Shown in pieces: positions 14,858-23,306 of a stretch of DNA of 25,067 nucleotides (positions are counted from its first letter, which is position 1; each line of letters begins with the position of its first letter). Source of the stretch: an uncultured bacterium (GTDB lineage Bacteria > Bacillota > Clostridia > Lachnospirales > Lachnospiraceae). The DNA lies in contig CAJMSZ010000034.1 in assembly GCA_905216215.1 (NCBI GenBank), positions 1 to 25,067 of the forward strand. The letters are read 5' to 3'. Made by a program: the position numbers and the translations under genes. The notes under the pieces were generated by a model, which saw only the letters and a program-made list of their open reading frames with translations, was not told where the DNA came from and did no database searches.

Positions 14858-17800
14858 CCCCCTCTATCATTCGGAAATACTGTCCTTTGTCAATGTGTAT
14901 CATGGAAATCCGGTTATTCGCCCTGCGGAATGCGTAGACGCAGTCTACATTTCGAATCAATGACTGTAATCTTTCATCTGGAACACAGACTATAAGCTGA
15001 AGTCCAAGCTGTCTTGCATAATGCAGGCAGACCTCACTTCGCTCCTTGTCCATCTTGGAAAATGCCTCATCCAGCATAACCAGACGAATCTTGGATTCCC
15101 GGTTGCTTTGCTGATTGTAGAGCATGGCAAATCCGGCAAGCAAAGCAACATATTTGGGATTCTGCCCTTCTCCACCGGAATCCCGCCCTGCCATATCGTC
15201 TACATAATTCTTCTTCACATTACCCTCTGCATCCACTGCCTGCTCATACATGCTAAACTTCAGATAAGTACGGTAATCCGCATATTTCTCCATATCCTTC
15301 TTGTAAGCCGCCCGCACACTCTGGTCTTCCTCTCTCGGAGGCATGAATTTATCCGTCAGACGCTGAATCTGAAGTTCATATTTCTGATAAAATAAATCCT
15401 CCCCAAAGCTGAGCTGACCTTCCATCTCATTGTCAATGACCTTCGTGTCCAGCTCCTCTGCGGTCAGCATCTCATAGAACTGCCGGTTTTCATCATCCGT
15501 TGGGAGAATATCAATCTGGTAAATACTGTCGGAAAACCGAATTTTTGCAAGCATGGCATTGATCTCCCGACGATGACGTTTTGCTGCCTTAATCTCACCG
15601 TGAATGGTCGCAATGACATTTTCGCGGAGCATCTGGTAAACCAATTTGTACTGCTTGTCAAACTGCGCTTTGTACTCCGGTTCAAAGTTCTTACGAAACC
15701 GTTCTAAGAGCTCATCGTAAACCGTATTTTCCTGTTCCATACCTCCGAAGTCATAGGAAGGAAAAGCGCGGTTGAATTTGGCTCTGGCTGTTCCGCGAAG
15801 TTCGTATTCCTGTGTCTCCGTCTTTTCTGCCTCGTCAAGAACTTGCTTCTGCTTTCTTTTAAATTCAACAGCCTTTCCGTTTTGGAAAGCCTGCTGCGCC
15901 ATTTCCAACAGCTCCTGATTCGGAACAAACCCCAGTTGCAATTCTTCCAGACGTTTTTCTCCGTCACGAAGCTCAATTTCCAGCCTTCCCTTCTGCTGTA
16001 ACAACAACCCATTTTCTTCTGTAAGCTGCTCCGAAGTCCCTTCCATTTTGCGGATGTTCTGCTGAAGTTCCAGCTCCTGCTCTTTCAAATAGGTAATATA
16101 GGTTCCCTGTTCCAGTTCCCGGATTTCTGCCTGAAGCTTATCTGCTTCCTGATTGTGTTTCTTCAGTTCGTCCTCTGCCCCGGATAAGCGGAGCATCTTT
16201 TCATAATCCACTCTTTCCAGACGTTCTAAATTATTTACTTGCTGTAAGGTAGAAATTTCCTGACTGAGAGAAATCAATTCTTCATTCAGTTTCAGTGACT
16301 CATCTTCCAGATCCCGGATCTGCTTCTGTGAAATCTTCTTCCCAATACTTGCATATTTGTAATCCTTCTGTCTCAAATGGCGGAACATATAGTTACTGTA
16401 AGAATAGCAGTCTCTGGTAACTCCGTCTTTGACCTCGTTCAGTTCTTCCACATTTTCACATTTGCAAATCCGTCCCAAATACCGCTTCAGGCATAAATCT
16501 ACATATGGAATCTCTGTTTTGACAGCCTCATATAAGGTTCCTTTGTCCGCCTCGGGCTTGTCCCGCAGGATGGCTGCTGTGTTAATCAGGTCTACCGTCT
16601 CGTATTCTTCCTTCTTCATCCGGCGGAAAATCTTTGCCGCATCCAGAGCATAACGGGGCTCAACCACCAGACCGAATTTGATTCTTCCAAGACGCCCTTC
16701 AATGGCATTTCGCCATTCCTCATCTGTCACGTCAAATAAATCGGCAAGAACTTCCACATGAATCGTTCTTCCGTACCGGGATGACAGCTCACTCTCCAAC
16801 CGTCTTTTGGCTTCTTTCAATTCTTTCTTGTAATGCTTCTTGTCGCTCTTTAAATCCTTTAAAATATCCTGTTTTTCCTGATACTCTTTCTGAACATCTT
16901 TATGACTCTGTTTCAGTCCGTCCAGTTCCTCTGTAAGCGACTGATAGGTGTCGTTCAGCATGCGTTTTAATTTATCAAATAATTCTTCTGTAAACTCTAC
17001 TGTGTCAAATTCGTCAAGAAGATTATAGAGCGAACTAATGAGATAATCACTGATTCCCTCTGTATCCTTCCATGCCTTTAAATCTTTCACCAGCTTACGC
17101 CAGTCTGCCGCCTCATTACTGCAGGACTGAATGATTTTATTCAAATCCTCCAGCTTCTCTTTCTTCTGTTCCAGCTCCGTAGATTTCAGTTCCGCCTGTA
17201 CCTTTGCCAGCGCGTCCCGTTTTTCTTCCAGAGTACTGTGAATTTCTGCCTTCTGCTCTGCAATTTTCTGCATAGCTGTCTGCACATTTTTGAAATCCTT
17301 CTCGTTGGACTCTATATGTGCCTTTACACCTTCTATATCCAGAATCCGTAGCAACGCTTCCGCACGAACCTGATCTGTTTTCGCCTGGGTCATTGCCCTG
17401 TCATGAACCTGTACTTCATCCAGAAGAGCAATCTGCTTTTCCAGTGTTTCCACCTGCTCTTTAATCTCACGATAAGCCGCAAGCTGCTCGCTGAGGGCAG
17501 AGATGGTATCTTCCCTACTCTTCGGAAACATATAATCCTTGATAAACTGACCGGTTCCATTGGTCATACGAAGGGCAATGGCGCTTTTCTGCATAGTCTT
17601 AAAGCGCCCCGCATCTACATATCCAAAAATCACGTCATTTAACGTGTTGATATAGGACTCCTGAGATGGATAGATGCGGTTCAGGTTCACACGTCCTCTG
17701 TTTTCGTCTGTTTCTGACCGTTCCCGGATAAGCCGGTTCACTTCACTGTGGGAATACGGAATGCGGTTTCCCGATAAATACTCATCCTCCGGGAATTTTC

Positions 17801-18212
17801 CCACATGGCTGAAATACCAGAACTTTTTCAAATCCTGATCGCCACGCGCCACTTCAAAGGTCACGCCCACGCACACATAATATTTACTTCCCGTGTCTTT
17901 GATTTCCAGCACAATCTGAGAGTAGAAGTCCTGATTCTCGCGGTTTGCTGTGCCATCCTTCTGCTCTCCACGCAAATAGCTGAGCACACTTCGCTTATTC
18001 TTGGTGTCATCTGCTGCCCTATTTAAAAAATCGTTGCGGACACTTCCGTACAACACTACCTGCATGGCGTCCATAACAGTCGATTTCCCCGAACCGCTTT
18101 TGCCACTGAACAGATTGACGTGCTCATGAAACTGAATGATCTGATGATCGATTCCGCCCCAGTTGTTAATCAGCATTCTGGTAAATATTTTCTTCGACTG
18201 TTCTCGCTTCAT
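14802..18212 (-). CDS. jetC: Wadjet SMC/MukB-like ATPase JetC
   Basis: JetC is the SMC-like loop-extruding ATPase of the Wadjet complex. The 1136-residue protein has the Walker A motif SGKSGSGKSTVMDAMQ (residues 36-51), long heptad-rich Glu/Lys/Leu coiled coils (about 230-480 and 670-830) and a hinge-like globular part in between (about 480-660, starting near SSRYGRTIHVEVLADLF). The C-terminal head has the signature DSGGEGQNPKYVALLAGF (from residue 1011) and Walker B VMLDEAFSKMD (1045-1055). GGAGG lies 9 nt before ATG 18212, inside the end of jetB (47-bp overlap). Length and SGGEGQ form fit JetC rather than SbcC or RecN. Confidence 0.93.
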   Translation of the reverse strand: MKREQSKKIFTRMLINNWGGIDHQIIQFHEHVNLFSGKSGSGKSTVMDAMQVVLYGSVRNDFLNRAADDTKNKRSVLSYLRGEQKDGTANRENQDFYSQIVLEIKDTGSKYYVCVGVTFEVARGDQDLKKFWYFSHVGKFPEDEYLSGNRIPYSHSEVNRLIRERSETDENRGRVNLNRIYPSQESYINTLNDVIFGYVDAGRFKTMQKSAIALRMTNGTGQFIKDYMFPKSREDTISALSEQLAAYREIKEQVETLEKQIALLDEVQVHDRAMTQAKTDQVRAEALLRILDIEGVKAHIESNEKDFKNVQTAMQKIAEQKAEIHSTLEEKRDALAKVQAELKSTELEQKKEKLEDLNKIIQSCSNEAADWRKLVKDLKAWKDTEGISDYLISSLYNLLDEFDTVEFTEELFDKLKRMLNDTYQSLTEELDGLKQSHKDVQKEYQEKQDILKDLKSDKKHYKKELKEAKRRLESELSSRYGRTIHVEVLADLFDVTDEEWRNAIEGRLGRIKFGLVVEPRYALDAAKIFRRMKKEEYETVDLINTAAILRDKPEADKGTLYEAVKTEIPYVDLCLKRYLGRICKCENVEELNEVKDGVTRDCYSYSNYMFRHLRQKDYKYASIGKKISQKQIRDLEDESLKLNEELISLSQEISTLQQVNNLERLERVDYEKMLRLSGAEDELKKHNQEADKLQAEIRELEQGTYITYLKEQELELQQNIRKMEGTSEQLTEENGLLLQQKGRLEIELRDGEKRLEELQLGFVPNQELLEMAQQAFQNGKAVEFKRKQKQVLDEAEKTETQEYELRGTARAKFNRAFPSYDFGGMEQENTVYDELLERFRKNFEPEYKAQFDKQYKLVYQMLRENVIATIHGEIKAAKRHRREINAMLAKIRFSDSIYQIDILPTDDENRQFYEMLTAEELDTKVIDNEMEGQLSFGEDLFYQKYELQIQRLTDKFMPPREEDQSVRAAYKKDMEKYADYRTYLKFSMYEQAVDAEGNVKKNYVDDMAGRDSGGEGQNPKYVALLAGFAMLYNQQSNRESKIRLVMLDEAFSKMDKERSEVCLHYARQLGLQLIVCVPDERLQSLIRNVDCVYAFRRANNRISMIHIDKGQYFRMIEGDAVETDNDIGTVSDRQDQ

Positions 18213-18807
18213 CGATGTCCGCCTCCTCTCTGTACGCTTCTAAAAGCTCATTAATCATCGCAGAACTGCAATACAGATTAATGGTACTGTAAATATAAAT
18301 CGGCGTGTGATCCTCCAGATCCCGCAGTGCCCCAGGATATTCGATTACTTGATGTTTTTTCATCAGCGACAATGCTTCTTTCCATTCCCCATCCGTCAGC
18401 TTCTGATTCAGAAGATTCGTGTTCTTTCCGTACTCCCTCAATTCCTCCAGATTCGTCACCGTAGCAGACAGACTTTGTCCCATAATCTTATCCCGGTAAA
18501 TCATTTTGGTAAGCAGCAAGATAATCGTAGATGTGCGGGACAAAGTAACCGCCTCAGCACCTTCTCCCACCAGTCGGAACACATGCTCCTGTGCATCGTG
18601 CACCATCTCACACCCCATAACCGACAGATAGTCCTCAATAAAATCCTTATGACGGTTACAGATTTCATACTGCTCATTGTCACTGGGAACTAAAGTAACC
18701 GGGTCATATTTTTCCTGCAAAATACAAGTCTGTCTGAATAAACTTCCTATTGTCTTTCGCAATTTTTCTGCTTCTGTAACGGGTAAATTTTCTAAATAAT
18801 CTATCAT
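18166..18807 (-). CDS. jetB: Wadjet MukE-like subunit JetB
   Basis: The 213-residue protein lies between jetA and jetC, the fixed place of the MukE-like kleisin partner (DUF4194-like) in Wadjet. It has winged-helix-like segments: a region around residues 60-95 ending in STIILLLTKMIYRD, then LEELREYGKNTNLLNQKLTD, then WKEALSLMKKHQVIEYPG. It ends ATINLY-like IYIYSTINLYCSSAMINELL before an acidic tail. AGGAGG within the last codons of jetA serves as its ribosome site, and its ATG is 3 nt after the jetA stop, so the two are translationally coupled. Identity rests on both context and these features; sequence similarity alone would be less certain. Confidence 0.85.
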   Translation of the reverse strand: MIDYLENLPVTEAEKLRKTIGSLFRQTCILQEKYDPVTLVPSDNEQYEICNRHKDFIEDYLSVMGCEMVHDAQEHVFRLVGEGAEAVTLSRTSTIILLLTKMIYRDKIMGQSLSATVTNLEELREYGKNTNLLNQKLTDGEWKEALSLMKKHQVIEYPGALRDLEDHTPIYIYSTINLYCSSAMINELLEAYREEADIDEARTVEENIYQNAD

Positions 18808-18810
18808 CTG

Positions 18811-20211
18811 CTATTTCCTCCTGATGGAAAATCCCGAATACTGCATTCCATCTTCCGTCTTAAACTCTTCTCCAATTTCAATATCCAGCGCATTTGCCGT
18901 AACCTCTGTGGCCTCCTGCCATACGAACAACAATTTTTCCAGATCCTCCACACCTTGTACGGTTTGCTCCGTAACCTGAAATGCACCATCAACTTCATTT
19001 TGCTCCCGGAAAGCCCGTAGCTCTGCCTCCGTATACAGTGGCTTCACCACAAATTCTTCCAGATTCTGTCCCTTCTCCTCTGCACTTTCTATCATCTGTG
19101 GAGTAAATTCGGCCTTCTCTCCATTTCTCGGACGCAGGAAGCTCTTTTCCTTTATGACCTGGAAGCGTTCCGTCATTCCAAATCGCTGCCCTAAATCGTC
19201 CAGGATTTCTTCCTTCCGGCTGCTGTTATTTAACAATCTCACCAATGCCTTTGTGCGATCCTCCTCAATATTTCCTTCCACCAGAATATAACGTATCCGG
19301 GCTGCTGCACGCTTGGCAAAGGTGCGCTTCTGATCGATCAGACGGTTGTATCTCCGCTCAATGCTGTCAAATTCCCGGTTAATCTGAAACAGAATCTCCA
19401 TGGCCTCATCACACAGAGCAATAGCACGCTCATTTCGATGCCAGCCGACAGAATCCTTTTGCAATTCCATTTTCTTCCCGATAAACGCCTGCTTTCTCGC
19501 TTCATTTTCCGAAAGATTCTTATCTATCAGCTCTTTTACCTCTTCCTTATAACGATAAAAACTGTCCGTAGTTGTCAGAATCGCATATTTGGCACTGTAA
19601 GTATTGTTCATTTCATTTACCAGAACCTCCTGAATCCCCAGAAAGGTGTTCTTCTGGGACAACACTTCGAAATATCCGCGAATGCCTTCCTGCATATTGG
19701 CAAGCATTTGCAGCAATGCCTTGGAGGTCTGAAGAGCACTTCTTAAAATATCATTGTTCTTCTCTTTATCTGAACTATAAGTAAATAAATGACTGTACAC
19801 TGCAAGAATACTCTCCCGTTCCATACTGTTGTCATCGCTGAACAAACGCTGAAACACATCCACAAACATTTGACTGTAATCCGGAAAGGAAATGACATAT
19901 TGATTTAAAGTTTCATCGTAATCCTTGTGCAGCCATCCCCACTCCTCCAGCCTTCTCAGCATAATGGATGCCATGTTAGAACGTGTCAGAAGCTCACCTT
20001 CATCTTCAAACTGCTCCTGACTCCAGTCCATGGTAAATGTAGCAATTTTTTCATTGATCATCTCCTGACACTCATCCTCCGTAAGCCCAAGCAAAGAATA
20101 AGACTGCCCGGACTCTTCATAAAGGGTCAGCAAAACCAATTGGTAATATTCCATATATTTGCTGTTAAACAGCTTGTAAAAATCTTTTGGAATTTTGTTT
20201 TTAATACTCAT
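18811..20211 (-). CDS. jetA: Wadjet MukF-like kleisin subunit JetA
   Basis: The 466-residue protein is the kleisin-like first subunit of the Wadjet motor. It starts MSIKNKIPKDFYKLFNSKYM, then has winged-helix-type sequence to about residue 125 (LRRLEEWGWLHKDYDETLNQ, VISFPDYSQMFVDVFQRLF). A helical/coiled middle region follows (about 150-330), then a charged C-terminal part. The KDFYKLFNSKYMEYYQ opening and overall length fit the JetA form common in Clostridia (DUF5716-like, classed by others as Wadjet type III) rather than the DUF3375 form of type I; that subtype call is tentative. AAGGA lies about 12 nt before the ATG. It follows the phosphoesterase stop by 20 bp. Confidence 0.85.
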   Translation of the reverse strand: MSIKNKIPKDFYKLFNSKYMEYYQLVLLTLYEESGQSYSLLGLTEDECQEMINEKIATFTMDWSQEQFEDEGELLTRSNMASIMLRRLEEWGWLHKDYDETLNQYVISFPDYSQMFVDVFQRLFSDDNSMERESILAVYSHLFTYSSDKEKNNDILRSALQTSKALLQMLANMQEGIRGYFEVLSQKNTFLGIQEVLVNEMNNTYSAKYAILTTTDSFYRYKEEVKELIDKNLSENEARKQAFIGKKMELQKDSVGWHRNERAIALCDEAMEILFQINREFDSIERRYNRLIDQKRTFAKRAAARIRYILVEGNIEEDRTKALVRLLNNSSRKEEILDDLGQRFGMTERFQVIKEKSFLRPRNGEKAEFTPQMIESAEEKGQNLEEFVVKPLYTEAELRAFREQNEVDGAFQVTEQTVQGVEDLEKLLFVWQEATEVTANALDIEIGEEFKTEDGMQYSGFSIRRK

Positions 20212-20231
20212 CTGTATTTCATATCCTTCTG

Positions 20232-20822
20232 TTAAAAATCAAAAACATACCGTTCAAATACATTAATCACCTGGGTATCTTCATAGACATCTTCCCTTTT
20301 ATGTTTCCGTCCGTATTTCATGTGAACATGTCCATGTAAAAAATATTTTGGATGATAGGTGTCAAGAATGGAACGGAACACCTGGAATCCCTGATGAGGA
20401 AGGTCATCTCCATCATTTAAATTCCGTGCAGGTGCATGGGTCACCAGAATATCCACCCCGCCAATGAATTGAAAACGCAGCTTCATTTTCACATAACGCA
20501 TCCGCATTTCCAGCTCCGTATACTGATGGCTTCCCGGGCGGTAGCGCATAGAACCTCCAAGTCCCATAATCCGGACTCCATTGTGCACATAGACCTTATC
20601 TTCAATGCAAATACATCCTTCCGGTGGAACGGTCTCATATATTTCATCGTGATTTCCATGTACATAAAGCACAGGAACATTGGAAAGTGTGGCAAGAAAG
20701 GTCAGATATCTCGGATCCAGATCCCCACAGGAAATAATAAGGTCAATGCCTTCCAGTTTACTTTTATCGAAGAAATCCCATAAATATTTGGATTCTTCAT
20801 CTCCAATTGCAAGTATCCGCAT
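20232..20822 (-). CDS. Calcineurin-like metallophosphoesterase encoded with Wadjet
   Basis: The 196-residue cytoplasmic protein keeps most motifs of the two-metal phosphoesterase fold: Asp8 (AIGDEES), ISCGDLDPRY with Asp34, VHGNHDE with Asn57/His58, ILVTHAP with His129 and FLHGHVH with His163, His165 and His167. The first motif is normally D-x-H; here the His place is Glu10 (D-E-E). This may alter metal binding or reflect a subfamily. Members cleave phosphodiesters or phosphomonoesters in nucleotides, cyclic nucleotides, DNA ends or proteins; the substrate here is unknown. ATG 20822 is 3 nt after the upstream stop, and the gene is 20 bp ahead of jetA, so it belongs to the same operon. Confidence 0.85.
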   Translation of the reverse strand: MRILAIGDEESKYLWDFFDKSKLEGIDLIISCGDLDPRYLTFLATLSNVPVLYVHGNHDEIYETVPPEGCICIEDKVYVHNGVRIMGLGGSMRYRPGSHQYTELEMRMRYVKMKLRFQFIGGVDILVTHAPARNLNDGDDLPHQGFQVFRSILDTYHPKYFLHGHVHMKYGRKHKREDVYEDTQVINVFERYVFDF

Positions 20823-20825
20823 ATC

Positions 20826-22727
20826 CTAACCTCTCTTTTCCGTGCTCTGCTGTTTGACCGTAGGCAATGCATTTTCTACCAGTTCGTCATTTTTCGGAAT
20901 CCGTCCAATTACATTTTGGGCTAGCCAGTCCATGGAAGAAATCTCCTCCGGAGAAAGACTTTTGTCCGGGTCTGGCTGAATTACCTTATCCTGCGAATAA
21001 AGGACTCCTGCAAAGGGATTGAGTTCCCCTGATACAATCGTGTGCTTTAACAGTTCAATCAGACGCTTCGTTCCAATCGGAAGATTGCGGGAGCAGATTA
21101 CATCCACCACGCCTGCTGACATTCCCCACCAGTAGTTAATGGCTTTCGCTTCCAACGGATCATCATCGTATTTCCACATTCCCTCCATAATGGTTCGGAT
21201 TAACTGCTCATAGAATTTGCCCCAGTGACAGATTGGCATAGCAAGATGTCGCGGAATATCCTCTTCCATGTGAAACAATCCATAAAATGGAGATGCTTCC
21301 TCTGGAATTACCATGTCTTTCCCTGAAATACAGGAAGGATGCAGCTTTCGGATTGCTTCCATTTCATCGTGATTCTTGATACAAGACCACTCCAGATACA
21401 CCCTGGCACGAGGATTAATCATCTTTGCCCCCAGAGCAAACGCATTAATTCCCGAAATCGTTCCAAAGATTGGATAATCCGCAATATAAGCCAGTTTTCC
21501 ATCCTCGCTCATAGCTCCCGCTATGGCGCCCATCAGGAACTTGGCCTCATAGGTCCGTGCATAATATGTTCGAATATAACGATGGGAAATGTTGACCGAA
21601 CAATTCTGAATCCGAATCGTCGGATGCTTGATTGCAGCCTTTACACTTGCCTGGACAAATGCAGGAGTCGTGGTGAAAATAATCGTATATCCCTTCTGAA
21701 TCGCATCTTCAAGCACACCCTCAATCGTCTGCTGTGTCACATTGTCATAATAAGTAGTTATTACATCTTCCGGAAATGTCTGCTCCAGATGAAGCCTTCC
21801 AAGCTCATGCGCATAGGTCCATGCAGAAGAGGTTGCTGTCTTTTCATAAATAAACGCAACCTTTAACCTCTGAATTCCCGGTGAAAGAATGCGGCTGAAC
21901 AATGGCTTCTTTTCTTTTGAAGGTGTCATTTTTAAATCTATTTTATCTTTCTTTGCCAGAAGCTCAAATTCTTCCCAGCTCTTATCAATGAGATTACCCA
22001 GCTCCCTTGTAGACATCTGGCAGATTTCTTTATATCCATACAATTCGATTAATTTCAAAAAAGCATCCCCGCAGGTAATCGGAAGCTGTGGACACTTCTT
22101 GTATTCCGAAGAAAACCAATAATACGCTGAACGAAAATCAATACGTTCATCGTAAGTCCAGACTTCATCAGGCTTCTTTCCCACCAGTCTCTGAAGTTTT
22201 GCAAAAGAACCTTCCTTCGAAAACCAGATATAATTCATTTCCGTCAAACGATAAAAGTCCAGAAATTCAAAATAAATCTTGTTCTCCGGTTCATCCGTTC
22301 GTTTAGGGATAATTCTTGTCACATATCCCGAAATAGGGGATACATCAAAATATTTCATAACACTGACACGCTTATTTCCCTCTTCTACATAAAACTTATT
22401 CATATATTCATAAGCTTTGATTGGTTCCCGGATTCCCTCTTCCAACTGACTGGTACTGAGCCTGCCCCATTTAAACGCAAACTCAGAACCTTCATCTAAA
22501 ATAGGCATAAAATTCCCCGCAAAAGAATTGCTTCGCCCGGCCGACTTCGTCCCTACGATTAATTCCGTTGGAATCTGAACAAGACCAAGCGAAACCTCTG
22601 AATAAGAGCCCTTCGGCGGTAGGATATCATCAAGAACCTGAAGTGTCGGCTTCTGATGATGCATCAGACGATTCTGGTAATCCTTTTTTCCTAACTTATA
22701 AGCTTTTTCGTAATCTGTCATTGCCAT
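20826..22727 (-). CDS. ParB-like domain fused to a BMP/PnrA-type ligand-binding domain
   Basis: The protein has 633 residues from ATG 22727, chosen because GAGGA lies 7 nt upstream; a longer frame to 22874 has no such site. Residues about 45-130 look like a ParB/Srx N-terminal fold: VQIPTELIVGTKSAGRS, then EPIKAYEYMNKFYVEEGNKR with the ParB-type V-x-x-G-x-x-R. A linker (130-280) follows. From about 287 (RLKVAFIYEKTATSSAW) to about 590 comes a BMP/PnrA-like periplasmic-binding-protein domain, including IIFTTTPAFVQASVKAAIKH, YYARTYEAKFLMGAIAGAMS and IADYPIFGTISGINAFALGA. BMP domains bind nucleosides and are usually exported lipoproteins; here there is no signal peptide or lipobox, so it is cytosolic. 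It is the first gene of the operon with the phosphoesterase and jetABCD. Role unknown; ligand-sensing regulator is one possibility. Confidence 0.8.
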   Translation of the reverse strand: MAMTDYEKAYKLGKKDYQNRLMHHQKPTLQVLDDILPPKGSYSEVSLGLVQIPTELIVGTKSAGRSNSFAGNFMPILDEGSEFAFKWGRLSTSQLEEGIREPIKAYEYMNKFYVEEGNKRVSVMKYFDVSPISGYVTRIIPKRTDEPENKIYFEFLDFYRLTEMNYIWFSKEGSFAKLQRLVGKKPDEVWTYDERIDFRSAYYWFSSEYKKCPQLPITCGDAFLKLIELYGYKEICQMSTRELGNLIDKSWEEFELLAKKDKIDLKMTPSKEKKPLFSRILSPGIQRLKVAFIYEKTATSSAWTYAHELGRLHLEQTFPEDVITTYYDNVTQQTIEGVLEDAIQKGYTIIFTTTPAFVQASVKAAIKHPTIRIQNCSVNISHRYIRTYYARTYEAKFLMGAIAGAMSEDGKLAYIADYPIFGTISGINAFALGAKMINPRARVYLEWSCIKNHDEMEAIRKLHPSCISGKDMVIPEEASPFYGLFHMEEDIPRHLAMPICHWGKFYEQLIRTIMEGMWKYDDDPLEAKAINYWWGMSAGVVDVICSRNLPIGTKRLIELLKHTIVSGELNPFAGVLYSQDKVIQPDPDKSLSPEEISSMDWLAQNVIGRIPKNDELVENALPTVKQQSTEKRG

Positions 22728-22822
22728 GATTTTTTCCTCTGATTTCAGTGTTTTCATACTATATATATGATACCATGTCTCTTTTTGGAAAGAAAGAAAT
22801 TGTGAAGATTTTGTTATCTCCC

Positions 22823-22851
22823 TTGAGATTTTTTCCGAATCGTGATTAAAT
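22823..22851 (+). promoter_or_regulatory. Promoter of the tail-anchored protein gene
   Basis: TTGAGA (22823-22828), 17 bp and TTAAAT (22846-22851) lie 47 bp before ATG 22899. On the minus strand, TTTCCA (22791-22786), 18 bp and TATATA (22767-22762) may drive the Wadjet operon; that second promoter is weaker evidence. Confidence 0.4.
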
Positions 22852-22898
22852 AACTTCAAGAGATAGAAAACCAAACATTCGTAAGGAGGTCTTTCCTA

Positions 22899-23264
22899 AT
22901 GAATACAGATAATTCGAACAACTCAGATAAATTAGAAGTGTTTGACGAAGATTTTGAAGTCATCTATGAGGGTGATTTACCGGAACCTCAGAAGGATACT
23001 CTTGGAAGTGATGCATACAAAGATGTCCTTGCCAGCCTTGCTGAACTGGATGGACCTGAAGACTCTGATGTTGACTATCTGGAGGCCAACAAAACAAGAA
23101 CCCTCACCTTCGCTGACACAGAACTCCTTCAAAAAAAGGCAGAATATGAGAAGGCAGCTCAGAAAAGACAAAAAAAAGAACAGACAAAGAATCTGTTCTA
23201 TTTCTGCTTTATTTTGCTTATTCTGATAATCATCATCGTAATTGCGGCAAAATATCTTATGTAA
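22899..23264 (+). CDS. Small acidic tail-anchored membrane protein of unknown function
   Basis: The 121-residue protein starts at an ATG with a strong AAGGAGG 10 nt upstream. Residues 1-75 are acidic and probably disordered (DEDFEVIYEGDLPEP and DGPEDSDVDYLEA). Residues 76-97 are a charged Lys/Gln/Glu helix (LLQKKAEYEKAAQKRQKKEQ). Residues about 98-119 are one strongly hydrophobic helix (NLFYFCFILLILIIIIVIAA) ending KYLM. With no N-terminal signal it should be anchored by its tail with the acidic part in the cytoplasm. It is divergent from the ParB/BMP-Wadjet operon across 171 bp and converges with the flavodoxin-family gene. I do not recognise the family. Confidence 0.7.
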   Translation: MNTDNSNNSDKLEVFDEDFEVIYEGDLPEPQKDTLGSDAYKDVLASLAELDGPEDSDVDYLEANKTRTLTFADTELLQKKAEYEKAAQKRQKKEQTKNLFYFCFILLILIIIIVIAAKYLM

Positions 23265-23306
23265 AGTGTAAGGAAGTTCTCTCCAAAGCTGTTATTATGC
23301 ACAATA

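Noticed and set aside
13661..20211. Chromosomal MukBEF or SbcCD instead of Wadjet
   Set aside because: The fourth gene has the JetD Toprim motifs (E-N-K and H-W-G-D-x-D), and a MukF-MukE-MukB-like set followed by such a gene is specific to Wadjet.
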